A stretch of DNA of 64,000 nucleotides from Tepidiforma flava (GTDB taxonomy: Bacteria; Chloroflexota; Dehalococcoidia; Tepidiformales; Tepidiformaceae): NCBI RefSeq assembly GCF_027594505.1, contig NZ_CP115149.1, positions 1,577,005 to 1,641,004 of the forward strand. The letters run 5' to 3'. This document shows, one piece after another, positions 22,892-30,955 of the stretch. Under the pieces are notes generated by a model. The model saw only the letters and a list, made by a program, of their open reading frames with translations, was not told the origin of the DNA and did not search any database. The position numbers and the translations under genes were made by a program. The stretch's first letter is position 1, and every line of letters begins with the position of its first letter.

Positions 22892-23644
22892 TCAGGCCGT
22901 GAGCAGCTCCCGCACGCGGTCGATCGTCGCCGCGCTCACGCCCTGCTTCCGGAAGAACGCCTCTGCCCCGCCGTGGTGCTCGTGCAGCAGCTCGATGAAC
23001 CCGGCCATCCGCTCCGGCGGCGTCGCCAGCCGCGCCCGGATCTCCTCCTCCGTCCCTTCCAGCTGCCGCCCGCTCGCCCGCAGGTAGGCCAGCAGCCGGT
23101 CGATGCTCGCGTCGCTCAGCCCGTACTCGTGCGCGATGTCCGCCGGGTCCGCCCCCAGCACGTCCATGATCATCCCGATGAGCACGCCCGTCCGGTCCTT
23201 CCCCGCCGTGCAGTGCACGAGGAACGGGTAGCGCCCCTCCTCGGCGAACAGTTCGAAGGCCCGCGCCAGCCGGTCGCCCCCGATGTCGAGGTAGTGCAGG
23301 TAGCGCCGCGGCGACGGCCCCGGCCCGTACAGGCCGTTCAGCTCCGCGATCAGCTCCTCCTGCCGCCACTCCTCGCGGAAGATCGAGAGCCGAACCACCC
23401 GGTCGCTGAGCGGGTGCGGCCCCTGCGCCAGCGCCAGCTCGTCAGGGTGCCGCAGGTCGAGGATCGTCCGCACCCCGATCGCCCGCTCCAGCACCTCCCG
23501 GTCCGCCGCCGTCATCGGCTCCAGCGCTCCCGAACGGAACACCCTCCCCGGCTGGAGCACCCGGCCCCCGGCCACCCGGTACGGCCCGACCGGCCGGAAA
23601 TTGTGGACGCCTTCGAGGTCGCGGGGGAGGGTCGTATCGTGCAT
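22892..23644 (-). CDS. Tyrosine/serine protein phosphatase (Y_phosphatase3 type)
   Basis: A 250-residue phosphatase with the P-loop HCTAGKDRTGV (CX5R signature: Cys nucleophile, Arg) and an N-terminal HNFRPVGPYRV segment typical of bacterial tyrosine/serine or lipid-directed phosphatases of the MptpB/LipB-like group. It is cytosolic with no signal. TAGCAT (23651-23656, minus strand) lies six bases before the ATG, so the message is probably leaderless. It converges on the signal peptidase gene. Confidence 0.88.
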   Translation of the reverse strand: MHDTTLPRDLEGVHNFRPVGPYRVAGGRVLQPGRVFRSGALEPMTAADREVLERAIGVRTILDLRHPDELALAQGPHPLSDRVVRLSIFREEWRQEELIAELNGLYGPGPSPRRYLHYLDIGGDRLARAFELFAEEGRYPFLVHCTAGKDRTGVLIGMIMDVLGADPADIAHEYGLSDASIDRLLAYLRASGRQLEGTEEEIRARLATPPERMAGFIELLHEHHGGAEAFFRKQGVSAATIDRVRELLTA

Positions 23645-23703
23645 ACCCCCATGCTACGCCATCGCCGCGAGCCGGGCGTTCACGAACCGTTCATCGAACG
23701 AGG

Positions 23704-25221
23704 TCAGCTGCCGCAGCTCGCCTCGCCGGCCGCAACGTTCAGCACCGCCGTGCGCGTCACCCCGTCCGCGAAAATCGCTTCCATCGTGATGCCGTAGCAG
23801 CCCGCTGCCGCGAAGGTCACCGTCACCCCGTGCACGTCCCGGAACGTCCCGGAGGGCGTCATCCACGTCACCCGCAGCGGCGTCGGGTTCGAGACGTCGT
23901 AGTAGGTCGCGCTCGCCCCTGCCTCCACCCGGACCGGCCCGGCAATCGCCGCGTACGGCCCCGCCGGGGTCGGTGTCGCCGTCGGCACGGGCGTGTTCGA
24001 CGGAGTCGGCGTCGGCGGAACGGTCGGCGTCGCCGTCGCGGTCGCAGCGGGCGCGGCCGCCGCCCGGGTTGGTGTCGCGGTCGCGGTTGGCGAAGGCGTA
24101 GGCGAAGCCCCGGGCGCCCCGGGGGTGGCCGCGCCCCCGCCCGGGTTCGCCGGCGTCGAGGCGGCCCCCGGCGCGACGGGCACCGCTGTACGCGTGCCAG
24201 CCACGGCGGTCACCGGCGTGAAGCCCGCCGCCGGGCTCGGCTCCGGCTCCGCCACGAAGACCTGTCCGCCGCTGTCCCGGCCGAGGCTGCCGACCAGCAG
24301 CGCCGCCGCCAGCATCCCGAGACCCGCCGCGATCAGCACCCCGCCGGCGACGCTCAGGGCGTTCGTTCCCGCCGGCCCGCGCGTCCCGGCGGCCGGCGGC
24401 GCGAGCACTCCGAGCTCCCGCGCGAAATTGATGACCGCGGCTTCGAACTCCCGCGGAGCTTCCAGGTTCGCCGCGTGCCCCGCGCCCGGCAGCCGCACGA
24501 CGCGCGCCAGCCCGTGCGGCAGCTGCGCGAGAAAGCCCGGCAGCACCTCCATGAAGTCCCGGTCGCGCTCCCCGGCGATGACCAGCACGGGCACCCGCAG
24601 CTCCGGCAGCCGCTCGAATGCGTTCACCGCCGGGATGAGCCCCTCCGCCGTGCCCGCCAGCCCCTCCGGCGTCAGCCGGTCGAAGTCCCGCACCAGCAGC
24701 GCCCGCGACGTCTCGTCCAGCCGCCTGCCATGCGCCGGGTAGAGCCGCGTCGCCTTCAGGAACGCCGTCCCCTCGGCCCGCACCCGCGCCGCCAGCGCCA
24801 GCATCCCCTCCCGCGCCGCCGCCGCCCACGCCGGCGTGCCCGCCGCCGACGCCGAATTGATGATGACCAGCCCCGCGAACCGTCCCGGCGCCGCCAGCGC
24901 GCACTGCACCGCCACGGCGCCGCCGAGCGAATGCCCGCAGAGGAGCGCCCGCGCATCGCCCAGGGCGTCCATCAGCCCGAGGATGCGCTCCACCGCCTTC
25001 GCCGGCGCGTACGCCGCCGGGTCCGCCGGGGCGTCCGAACCCCCGTGCCCCAGCAGCTCGACCGTGACGACCGTGAAGTGCTCCCGCAGCGCCGCCAGGT
25101 TTGCCGCGAACGATGCCGCACTCGCCGTGAAGCCATGCACCAGGTAAAGCGGCGGGCCGCCTCCCGGGTGCGGGTACCGCTCGTACGCGATGCGCTGGCC
25201 CGGCTCCCCGAAGAGCGGCAT
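23704..25221 (-). CDS. Alpha/beta hydrolase fused to a membrane segment, Thr/Pro linker and PKD-like domain
   Basis: A 505-residue protein. Residues 1-270 are an alpha/beta hydrolase with GHSLGG (nucleophile S98), an acid at D220/D222 (AGERDRD) and H249 (GAGHAANLE). Then come a membrane helix (about 289-312), a Thr/Pro/Ala-rich linker of about 100 residues and a C-terminal beta domain with two Cys that resembles PKD/Ig-like folds. No signal peptide precedes the hydrolase, so the enzyme should be cytosolic and the tail outside. This is an unusual layout. TAGAGT (25228-25233) lies six bases before the ATG, suggesting a leaderless message. Confidence 0.85.
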   Translation of the reverse strand: MPLFGEPGQRIAYERYPHPGGGPPLYLVHGFTASAASFAANLAALREHFTVVTVELLGHGGSDAPADPAAYAPAKAVERILGLMDALGDARALLCGHSLGGAVAVQCALAAPGRFAGLVIINSASAAGTPAWAAAAREGMLALAARVRAEGTAFLKATRLYPAHGRRLDETSRALLVRDFDRLTPEGLAGTAEGLIPAVNAFERLPELRVPVLVIAGERDRDFMEVLPGFLAQLPHGLARVVRLPGAGHAANLEAPREFEAAVINFARELGVLAPPAAGTRGPAGTNALSVAGGVLIAAGLGMLAAALLVGSLGRDSGGQVFVAEPEPSPAAGFTPVTAVAGTRTAVPVAPGAASTPANPGGGAATPGAPGASPTPSPTATATPTRAAAAPAATATATPTVPPTPTPSNTPVPTATPTPAGPYAAIAGPVRVEAGASATYYDVSNPTPLRVTWMTPSGTFRDVHGVTVTFAAAGCYGITMEAIFADGVTRTAVLNVAAGEASCGS

Positions 25222-25458
25222 GCCCCGACTCTAGGCGGAACCCGCACCCCGGGCAAGCCTCCGGCCGGGAGGCGGGAACCGGGAGTTGGGAGTTGGGAGT
25301 TGGGAGTTGTCCTCCCTCCCGGCTCCCAACTCCCTCCTCCCTGCTCCACCGCCGCCGCGGAGCGGCGGCATCCCGCGGCGCCGCCGAAGGCGGCCAGCCA
25401 TCCCCGCGGCGCCAGCCGCGCCACCGCCGCCGAAGGCGGCCAGCCGCCGCGCGCCCCC
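25222..25458 (+). repeat. Repeat block C: GGGAGTT x4, CTCCCAA units and G+C-rich module
   Basis: Four perfect GGGAGTT copies (25281-25308) are followed by the complementary CTCCCAACTCCC and by the G+C-rich module (25349-25432), whose last part is duplicated. The GGGAGTT run and the later CTCCCAA units can pair as a hairpin. No inverted-repeat element like A or B is present. No gene is seen. Confidence 0.8.
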
Positions 25459-26637
25459 TCACCCGCGCGGCAGCCCGAGCCCCCGCTGCGCGATGATGTT
25501 CTTCTGGATCTCGCTCGTCCCGCCGCCGATCGGCCCGGACATCGCGAGCAAGTAGCTCGTCAATACCCGGCCCCGGAGCTGCGCCCACTTCGAACCCGGC
25601 TGGAGCGCGCCGTACGCGCCGAGCAGGTTCACGCCCGTGTTCGCGACTTCGATGCCGAGCATCGCCATCCAGACCTTGCCGATGCTCGCCTCGTAGTTCG
25701 GCACCTCCCCCTTCGCCTGCAGCCAGGCCGTCCGGAACGCGACCAGCCGGCCCACCTCCGCCTTCACCGCCAGGTCCGCCAGCTTCACCCGCACCTCCGG
25801 TTTGTCCCATGGCCGGCCGCCCGGGTGCCGCTCCTTCGCCCAGCGCACCAGGTCGTGGATCGTCCGCCGCGCCCCGGAGATCGCGGCGATGTTCGAGCGT
25901 TCGAAATCCAGCGTCGTGGTCGCCACGTACCAGCCGTTGTTCTCCCCGCCCAGGAGGTCGCGCGCCGGCACCCGCACGTCTTCGAAGAACACCTGGTTGA
26001 AATCGTGCCGGTAGGCGATGTTGTCGATGCCCTGGACCGTGATGCCCGGCGTCTTCATATCCACGATGAAGGCGCTGATCCCCTTGTGCTTCGGCTGGTC
26101 CGGGTCCGTCCGCGCCAAGAGCAGCATCCGGTCCGCCACGTGCCCGTTCGAGGTCCAGATCTTCTGCCCGTTGATGATGTAGTCGTCGCCGTCGCGCACC
26201 GCCCGCGTCTGCATGCTCGCCAGGTCCGACCCGCTGCCCGGCTCGCTGAAGCCCTGGCAGTACCACTCCTCGCCCGAAGCCATCTTCGGCAGGTAGCGGG
26301 CCTTCTGCTCCTCCGTCCCGTGCACGAGCATCGTCGGCCCGGTGATGCCGATAGTGAACAGCCGCCCGCCCGAGGGCGCCCGGTGGTAGGCCAGCTCCTC
26401 GTTCAGGATGAACTGCTCGATCGCCGTCTTCCCCATCCCGCCGTACTGCTCCGGCCACGCCGGGGCGAACCAGCGCCGCGCCCCGAGCTTCTTCGTGAAC
26501 TCCCGCGCGAACGCAATCTGCTCCTCGTTGTCGAAGAAGTCGTCGTCGCCCTCGAACTCCGGCGGCAGCTCCGCCTTCAGGAACGCCCGCAGCTCGGCCC
26601 GCCAGGCCTCGGTCTCGGGGGAAAGCCGGAAATCCAT
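25459..26637 (-). CDS. Acyl-CoA dehydrogenase
   Basis: A 392-residue flavoprotein of the acyl-CoA dehydrogenase family. The FAD/substrate segments are clear: YCQGFSEPGSGSDLAS, DYIINGQKIWTSNGH and the C-terminal GPIGGGTSEIQKNIIAQRGL. It oxidises an acyl-CoA to the 2,3-enoyl-CoA and passes electrons to ETF; the chain specificity is unknown. The start at 26637 is preceded by GAGGAGG. Its product would suit the two enoyl-CoA hydratase paralogues in this window, though they are not in one operon. Confidence 0.93.
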   Translation of the reverse strand: MDFRLSPETEAWRAELRAFLKAELPPEFEGDDDFFDNEEQIAFAREFTKKLGARRWFAPAWPEQYGGMGKTAIEQFILNEELAYHRAPSGGRLFTIGITGPTMLVHGTEEQKARYLPKMASGEEWYCQGFSEPGSGSDLASMQTRAVRDGDDYIINGQKIWTSNGHVADRMLLLARTDPDQPKHKGISAFIVDMKTPGITVQGIDNIAYRHDFNQVFFEDVRVPARDLLGGENNGWYVATTTLDFERSNIAAISGARRTIHDLVRWAKERHPGGRPWDKPEVRVKLADLAVKAEVGRLVAFRTAWLQAKGEVPNYEASIGKVWMAMLGIEVANTGVNLLGAYGALQPGSKWAQLRGRVLTSYLLAMSGPIGGGTSEIQKNIIAQRGLGLPRG

Positions 26638-26913
26638 CGTTGCCTCCTCGCGGTCTGCGCCCCGCCCCGGCGACTCCCGAGTGTACCCCAGCACCGCCCA
26701 TCGCTCCCCCGCCCGGCGCTCCCCGGGCGCGCGTCACCGCGCCGTTCCCCTCCTGTCCCCCTCCGCGCCCGCCCGCAACCATCAGCTACCCGGGATCCCC
26801 TTTTGCGTGGAAGAACCGAGTCGAACTTGGAAACGAGAAGGGATCGCCGCATCCCCGTGAGCGGCCGCCTCCCCGATCGCATTCCCGATCACGCCCCCAG
26901 GATTGGGGACTCG
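26638..26913. other. Divergent intergenic region before the Roadblock operon
   Basis: A 276-bp gap between the divergent acyl-CoA dehydrogenase and HAMP-sensor genes. A less G+C-rich patch at about 26797-26850 probably holds promoter elements, but no convincing -35/-10 pair or riboswitch is recognised. Confidence 0.4.
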
Positions 26914-28158
26914 ATGGAGAGCACCATGCGTCGTCCGCACCTGCCCGGCTTCTCGGCCATCAGCAACATGAACATCGCCAACAAACTCGGCCTGATCGTG
27001 GCCGTCATGGCGATCCCCATCATCGCCCTGCTCGCCGTCCAGTTCTTCGCCCAGCGCGAGACCCAGCAGCAGGCTGCGAAAGAGCGCGACGGCCTCGAGT
27101 ACATCTCCACCGTCATCCCCTTCCTCCGCGAAGTCCAGCTCCACCGCGGCCTCGCCCTCCGCGTCCTCGCCGGCGACGTCAACTCCGTCGAAACCATGAA
27201 GCAGTCCGAGCGGGCCGCCGAGAACGCCCTCGCCGCCATCAACGAGATGGACTCCCGCTACGGCGCGCGGTTCGGCACGAAGGACCTCGTCGCCTTCCTC
27301 AACCAGGAGTGGGCGACCGTCAAAGCGTCCACCAGCTCGGCCGAGACCGCCAACGCCGCCCACACCCGCCTCATCCAGGAGGGCATCTTCCCCCTCCTCT
27401 CCACCGTCGCCACCCGCTCCGAACTCGTCCTCGACCCCGACCTCGATACCCGCGCCGTCATCGCCGCCCTCACCGAATCGCTCCCGCGGCTCACGGAATC
27501 GCTCTCCCTCATCCGCGCGACCGGCACCGAAACGCTGCTCACCCGCGCGAACCTCACCGCCACCGATGCCCAGAAGATGTTCCTCTCCGCCCAGCTGGCC
27601 ATCGCCACGGAATACGCCGAAAGCCTCGACCGCCAGCTCCAGGTGGCGATGAGCGAGAACCGCACCTTCAACGACACCCTCGACCCGGCCGTCCGCCGCG
27701 CCGGCACCGCCCGCTCGACCTTCTTCGATATGACGCGCAATCAGGTGCTCATCAGCGGCAACCTCTCCAACACCGCCGCCGAGGGCTTCTTCTACATGGG
27801 CGGCAGCGCCATCGATACCTCGAACCAGCTCCTCGCCGCCGCCCAGGAAACCCTCAACCGCCAGTTCGACCAGCGCGCCGCCGATGCCCGCCAGCAGTTC
27901 TACATGTTCGGCGGCGCTGCCGTCGCCGGCGTCGCCCTCGCGCTCCTCCTCGCCGTCGTCATCTCCATGAGCATCACCCGGCCGGTCCGGCACCTCGCCG
28001 AGGTCGCCGACCGCATCTCCCTCGGCGAACTCGATGCCCGCATCGACGTCGAATCCGACAACGAAATCGGCCGTCTCGCCGAATCGCTCCGCCGCATGCA
28101 GACGAGCCTCCGTGCCGCTATCGAGCGGCTCCGCCAGCGCCGCCAGCAGGCCGCCTAA
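26914..28158 (+). CDS. Membrane sensor with HAMP domain but no output domain
   Basis: A 414-residue protein. Transmembrane helix 1 (about 25-45) is followed by a long, mostly helical outer domain (46-329) with a VQLHRGLA motif (H79-R80-G81) seen in nitrate-sensing and four-helix sensor domains. Then come transmembrane helix 2 (about 330-354) and a HAMP domain (about 355-405). The protein ends nine residues later: no kinase, GGDEF or chemotaxis output is attached. Downstream Roadblock and DUF4388-like proteins in the same operon are the likely receivers. An ATG at 26926 with GGAG upstream is an alternative start. Confidence 0.82.
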   Translation: MESTMRRPHLPGFSAISNMNIANKLGLIVAVMAIPIIALLAVQFFAQRETQQQAAKERDGLEYISTVIPFLREVQLHRGLALRVLAGDVNSVETMKQSERAAENALAAINEMDSRYGARFGTKDLVAFLNQEWATVKASTSSAETANAAHTRLIQEGIFPLLSTVATRSELVLDPDLDTRAVIAALTESLPRLTESLSLIRATGTETLLTRANLTATDAQKMFLSAQLAIATEYAESLDRQLQVAMSENRTFNDTLDPAVRRAGTARSTFFDMTRNQVLISGNLSNTAAEGFFYMGGSAIDTSNQLLAAAQETLNRQFDQRAADARQQFYMFGGAAVAGVALALLLAVVISMSITRPVRHLAEVADRISLGELDARIDVESDNEIGRLAESLRRMQTSLRAAIERLRQRRQQAA

Positions 28159-28190
28159 CCGCACCAGCGCAACGAGGGAGGTGACCGGCC

Positions 28191-28595
28191 ATGCAGCCCG
28201 CCGAACCGCTCAGCCGCGAAACCGCCAGCCGCATCGCCCAGGCCGTCCGCCACGTCGAAGGCGTCCGCAGCGTCACCGTCTGCGGCCCCGAAGGCCAGCC
28301 CCTCGCCGCCGTCAACGAGCCCGACCCGGCCCGCGCCGCAGCGCTCGCCAGCTTCGTCGCCCTCCGCGCCGAGGCCCTCCCCACCGACGGCGACCTCCGC
28401 GGCATGGGCCGCCAGCTCGCCGGCAGCCGCTTCCTCCAGGCCGCCATCTCCGGCGGCCCCGCCGAGGCCGCCATCCTCCCCCTCCAGGGCGCCTACCTCT
28501 GCATCACCCACGCGCCCGGCCGCGGCCAGGCCATCGCCGCCGCGCTCCAGCCCATCATCCGCCGTTTCGGCGCTACCCCGTCCGCCAGGAGTTGA
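28191..28595 (+). CDS. Roadblock/LC7-type protein 1
   Basis: A 134-residue protein with the alternating helix-strand pattern of the Roadblock/LC7 fold (RHVEGVRSVTVCGPEGQPLA, then PLQGAYLCITHAPGRG). Bacterial members such as MglB dimerise and control small Ras-like GTPases or act as scaffolds. GGGAGGTG precedes the ATG. It lies 32 bp after the HAMP sensor and six bases before the next start. No GTPase gene is present in the window. Confidence 0.72.
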   Translation: MQPAEPLSRETASRIAQAVRHVEGVRSVTVCGPEGQPLAAVNEPDPARAAALASFVALRAEALPTDGDLRGMGRQLAGSRFLQAAISGGPAEAAILPLQGAYLCITHAPGRGQAIAAALQPIIRRFGATPSARS

Positions 28596-28600
28596 CCGCC

Positions 28601-29620
28601 ATGATGTTCCCGCGCGACCGCGTCGTTTACAGCAACCTCAACACCGCCTTCACCGCCTTCGATGCCCTCCTCGAAGACTGCCGCAGCCGCAAACTCACCG
28701 GCTACGTCGAAGTCGCCTTCCCCGGCTACACCGGCACCCTCATCCTCTCCGAAGGCGAAATCCTCAACGGCGTCGTCTCCGCCGGTCCCGACCTCATCAC
28801 CGGCCCCGCCGCCATCCGCAGCATCGCCGAGCGCGCCACCGGCCGCGACGGGACCATCACCGTCTCCACGGCCTTCCCGGATGTCGTCCTCCTCATCAAC
28901 CGGCTGATGGACAGCCGGCCCCTCTACAAGGACCTCACCAGCGCCTTCACCAGCCTCGACCGCCTGATCGCCAAGCTCCGCACCGATGCCGTCACCGGCT
29001 ACGTCGAAGTCCACGTCACCGGCGATGCCGGCGTCGGCGTCATCTACCTCCAGGACGGCGAACCGATCGAATCCGTCTTCTCCGCCCCGCGCGTCCCGCT
29101 CATGTCCGGCCAGGACGCGCTCAACGCCATCGTCGCCGCCGTCAACGCCGCCGGCGGCACCTTCAACGTCTTCATCGAAGCGAGCGCCCCTGCTGCCATC
29201 GGCCTCCCCCGCCAGGCGCCCCAGGCCGAATCCTACCGGCATGACCTCCTCGCCTTCTGGGGCGACGTCCTCCAGCGCGTCGAGCAGTACGTCGACGGCA
29301 TCTCGAAGCCGGGCCGCTTCGCCCTCGCCTTCAAAGAGACCCTCGTCAACCGCGCCGCCACCTACCCGTTCCTCGATCCCTTCGCTGCCGAATTCGCATA
29401 CACCGGCGGGACCATCGAGTTCCATGGCCCGCTGCCCGAAGATTTCAGCAAAGCCCTCGGAGACTGCCTCGGCGATACCGTCTCCCGCCTCGCCTTCCAG
29501 CTCAAGCGCGCCGACCTCGAAACCCGCGTCCGCGCCGCGCTCGAAGGCATCAGCGAACGGCACGCCGCCGTCATCGACCGGTTCGGTCTCCGGGAGGAGT
29601 TCCAGGAGTTCGTCGCCTGA
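28601..29620 (+). CDS. DUF4388-like protein with internal duplication
   Basis: A 339-residue protein with two copies of one domain: residues about 10-100 (YSNLNTAFTAFDALL, LTGYVEV, LILSEGEILNGVVSA) and about 109-193 (YKDLTSAFTSLDRLI, VTGYVEV, IYLQDGEPIESVFSA). The pattern, a Gly-x-Val/Leu-Glu strand followed by a hydrophobic strand and a (D/E)GE turn, resembles the DUF4388/PATAN fold. The C-terminal 120 residues are helical and similar in layout to the end of the DUF4388 gene at 30128. AGGAG precedes the ATG pair at 28601/28604. The function is unknown; signalling adaptor is inferred from context. Confidence 0.7.
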   Translation: MMFPRDRVVYSNLNTAFTAFDALLEDCRSRKLTGYVEVAFPGYTGTLILSEGEILNGVVSAGPDLITGPAAIRSIAERATGRDGTITVSTAFPDVVLLINRLMDSRPLYKDLTSAFTSLDRLIAKLRTDAVTGYVEVHVTGDAGVGVIYLQDGEPIESVFSAPRVPLMSGQDALNAIVAAVNAAGGTFNVFIEASAPAAIGLPRQAPQAESYRHDLLAFWGDVLQRVEQYVDGISKPGRFALAFKETLVNRAATYPFLDPFAAEFAYTGGTIEFHGPLPEDFSKALGDCLGDTVSRLAFQLKRADLETRVRAALEGISERHAAVIDRFGLREEFQEFVA

Positions 29621-29644
29621 CCAGGCCCGCCAGGGAGTCCAGCC

Positions 29645-30094
29645 ATGGAGCGCGAGATCGAGCAACTCACCGCACTTCCCGCCGTCGAAGGCGCCTTCCT
29701 CTGCGATAACCGCGGCGACGTCATCGTCAGCTCCGACCCCGCGGTCCTCGCCACCGTCACCATGAACACCATCGGCCGTGAAATCGGCCGCGCCTTCGTC
29801 GCCCTCCAGGCTGCCGGCTTCCAGGCCAGCCGCATCGACCTCACCTACGACTCCTGGCGCCTCCTCGCGCAGGATATCGGCGACGCCGTCCTCTTCGTCA
29901 TCGCCCAGCCCGCTGTCGACATGGCCATCGTCCGCATGACCGCCGACGTCGTCACCGCCGCCTGGAAGAAAGACCCGGCCGCCCAGAAGCGGCTCCAGAA
30001 ACACCGCTCCGAGCGCGCCCAGCTCGTCAACCGCACCGCCCTCGACCCGGGCTCCTGGCTCAGCTGGAACGTCATCGCCCAGCGCAGCCAGTAG
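29645..30094 (+). CDS. Roadblock/LC7-type protein 2
   Basis: A 149-residue protein with the fold pattern of Roadblock/LC7 (LPAVEGAFLCDNRGDVIVSS, then ILLAQDIGDAVLFVIAQPAVDMAIVR-like strands) and a basic helical C-terminal tail (QKRLQKHRSERAQ). It lies 24 bp after the duplicated DUF4388-like gene with GGGAG before its ATG. Together with the first Roadblock protein it could form a heterodimer. Confidence 0.7.
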   Translation: MEREIEQLTALPAVEGAFLCDNRGDVIVSSDPAVLATVTMNTIGREIGRAFVALQAAGFQASRIDLTYDSWRLLAQDIGDAVLFVIAQPAVDMAIVRMTADVVTAAWKKDPAAQKRLQKHRSERAQLVNRTALDPGSWLSWNVIAQRSQ

Positions 30095-30127
30095 CCTGCC
30101 GCAGCCCGCGCCCCAGGGAGGACACCC

Positions 30128-30931
30128 ATGCCAGAAGGACTCACCGGCAGCCTCGCCCAGCTTCCCCTCGTCGACCTCCTCAAGATGCTCGCCGCCGGGG
30201 GTCAGACCGGCCGCCTCGAGCTCTCCTCCGGCCTCGACCTCGGCGATATCTACCTCCACCGCGGCCAGCTCGTCCATGCCGAGGCCGCCGGCGAGTGGGG
30301 CGAGCCCGCCTTCGCCCGGCTGGTCACCTGGCCCAACGGCCAGTTCCGCTTCATCCCCGGCGAAGAAGCCCCCGAGCGCACCATCACCCGCACCCTCGAG
30401 CAGCTCCTCGCCGAGGCTGCCCGCGTCGCCAGCGAACGCGAGGCGATCCGCCGCGTCGTCCCCTCCATGGATGTCGTGCCGCGCCTCGCCCGCAAAGCGC
30501 CGGGCCCCACCGTCACCATCGACGCCGCCGACTGGGAGGTCATCGCCCTCCTCGACGGCGCCCGCACCGCCGCCGGCCTCGCCGCCGCCCTCGGCGTCGA
30601 CGACTTCGAAGCGATGCGCCGCCTCTACCGCCTCAAGCTCGCCGGCCTCGTCGACCTCGAAAAGCCCCAGCAGCTCGCGCCGGCCGCGCGGGCCCTCGCC
30701 GGCCCCCAGTTCTTCCAGGCCCTCCATACCGCCGTCGCCGCCGCCGTCGGCCCCCTCGCCGAGATCATCATCGACGACTGCCTCGACGCCATGGGGCACA
30801 CCCGGCAGGACTTCCCCCGCGACGGCATCGCCCGCCTCGCCGAGGCGATCAGCGCCGAGATCACCGACCCCGAAAAGCGCGTGAAGTTCCAGCAGACGAT
30901 GCTCGCCATGCTCCGCGGCCAGGCCGCCTGA
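30128..30931 (+). CDS. DUF4388 (PATAN-like) protein
   Basis: A 267-residue protein. Residues 1-100 fit DUF4388 well: MPEGLTGSLAQLPLVDLLKM, GRLELSSG, IYLHRGQLVHAEA, GEPAFARLVTWPNGQFRF. The domain is known from adaptor and response-regulator proteins. Next comes a winged-helix-like middle (WEVIALLDGARTAAGLAAAL) and a helical C-terminal part. It is the last gene of the five-gene HAMP/Roadblock operon (33 bp gap, GGGAGG ribosome site) and converges on a sigma factor gene. Confidence 0.82.
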   Translation: MPEGLTGSLAQLPLVDLLKMLAAGGQTGRLELSSGLDLGDIYLHRGQLVHAEAAGEWGEPAFARLVTWPNGQFRFIPGEEAPERTITRTLEQLLAEAARVASEREAIRRVVPSMDVVPRLARKAPGPTVTIDAADWEVIALLDGARTAAGLAAALGVDDFEAMRRLYRLKLAGLVDLEKPQQLAPAARALAGPQFFQALHTAVAAAVGPLAEIIIDDCLDAMGHTRQDFPRDGIARLAEAISAEITDPEKRVKFQQTMLAMLRGQAA

Positions 30932-30955
30932 GCCGAGCCGCGGGCCGGCGGCGCC

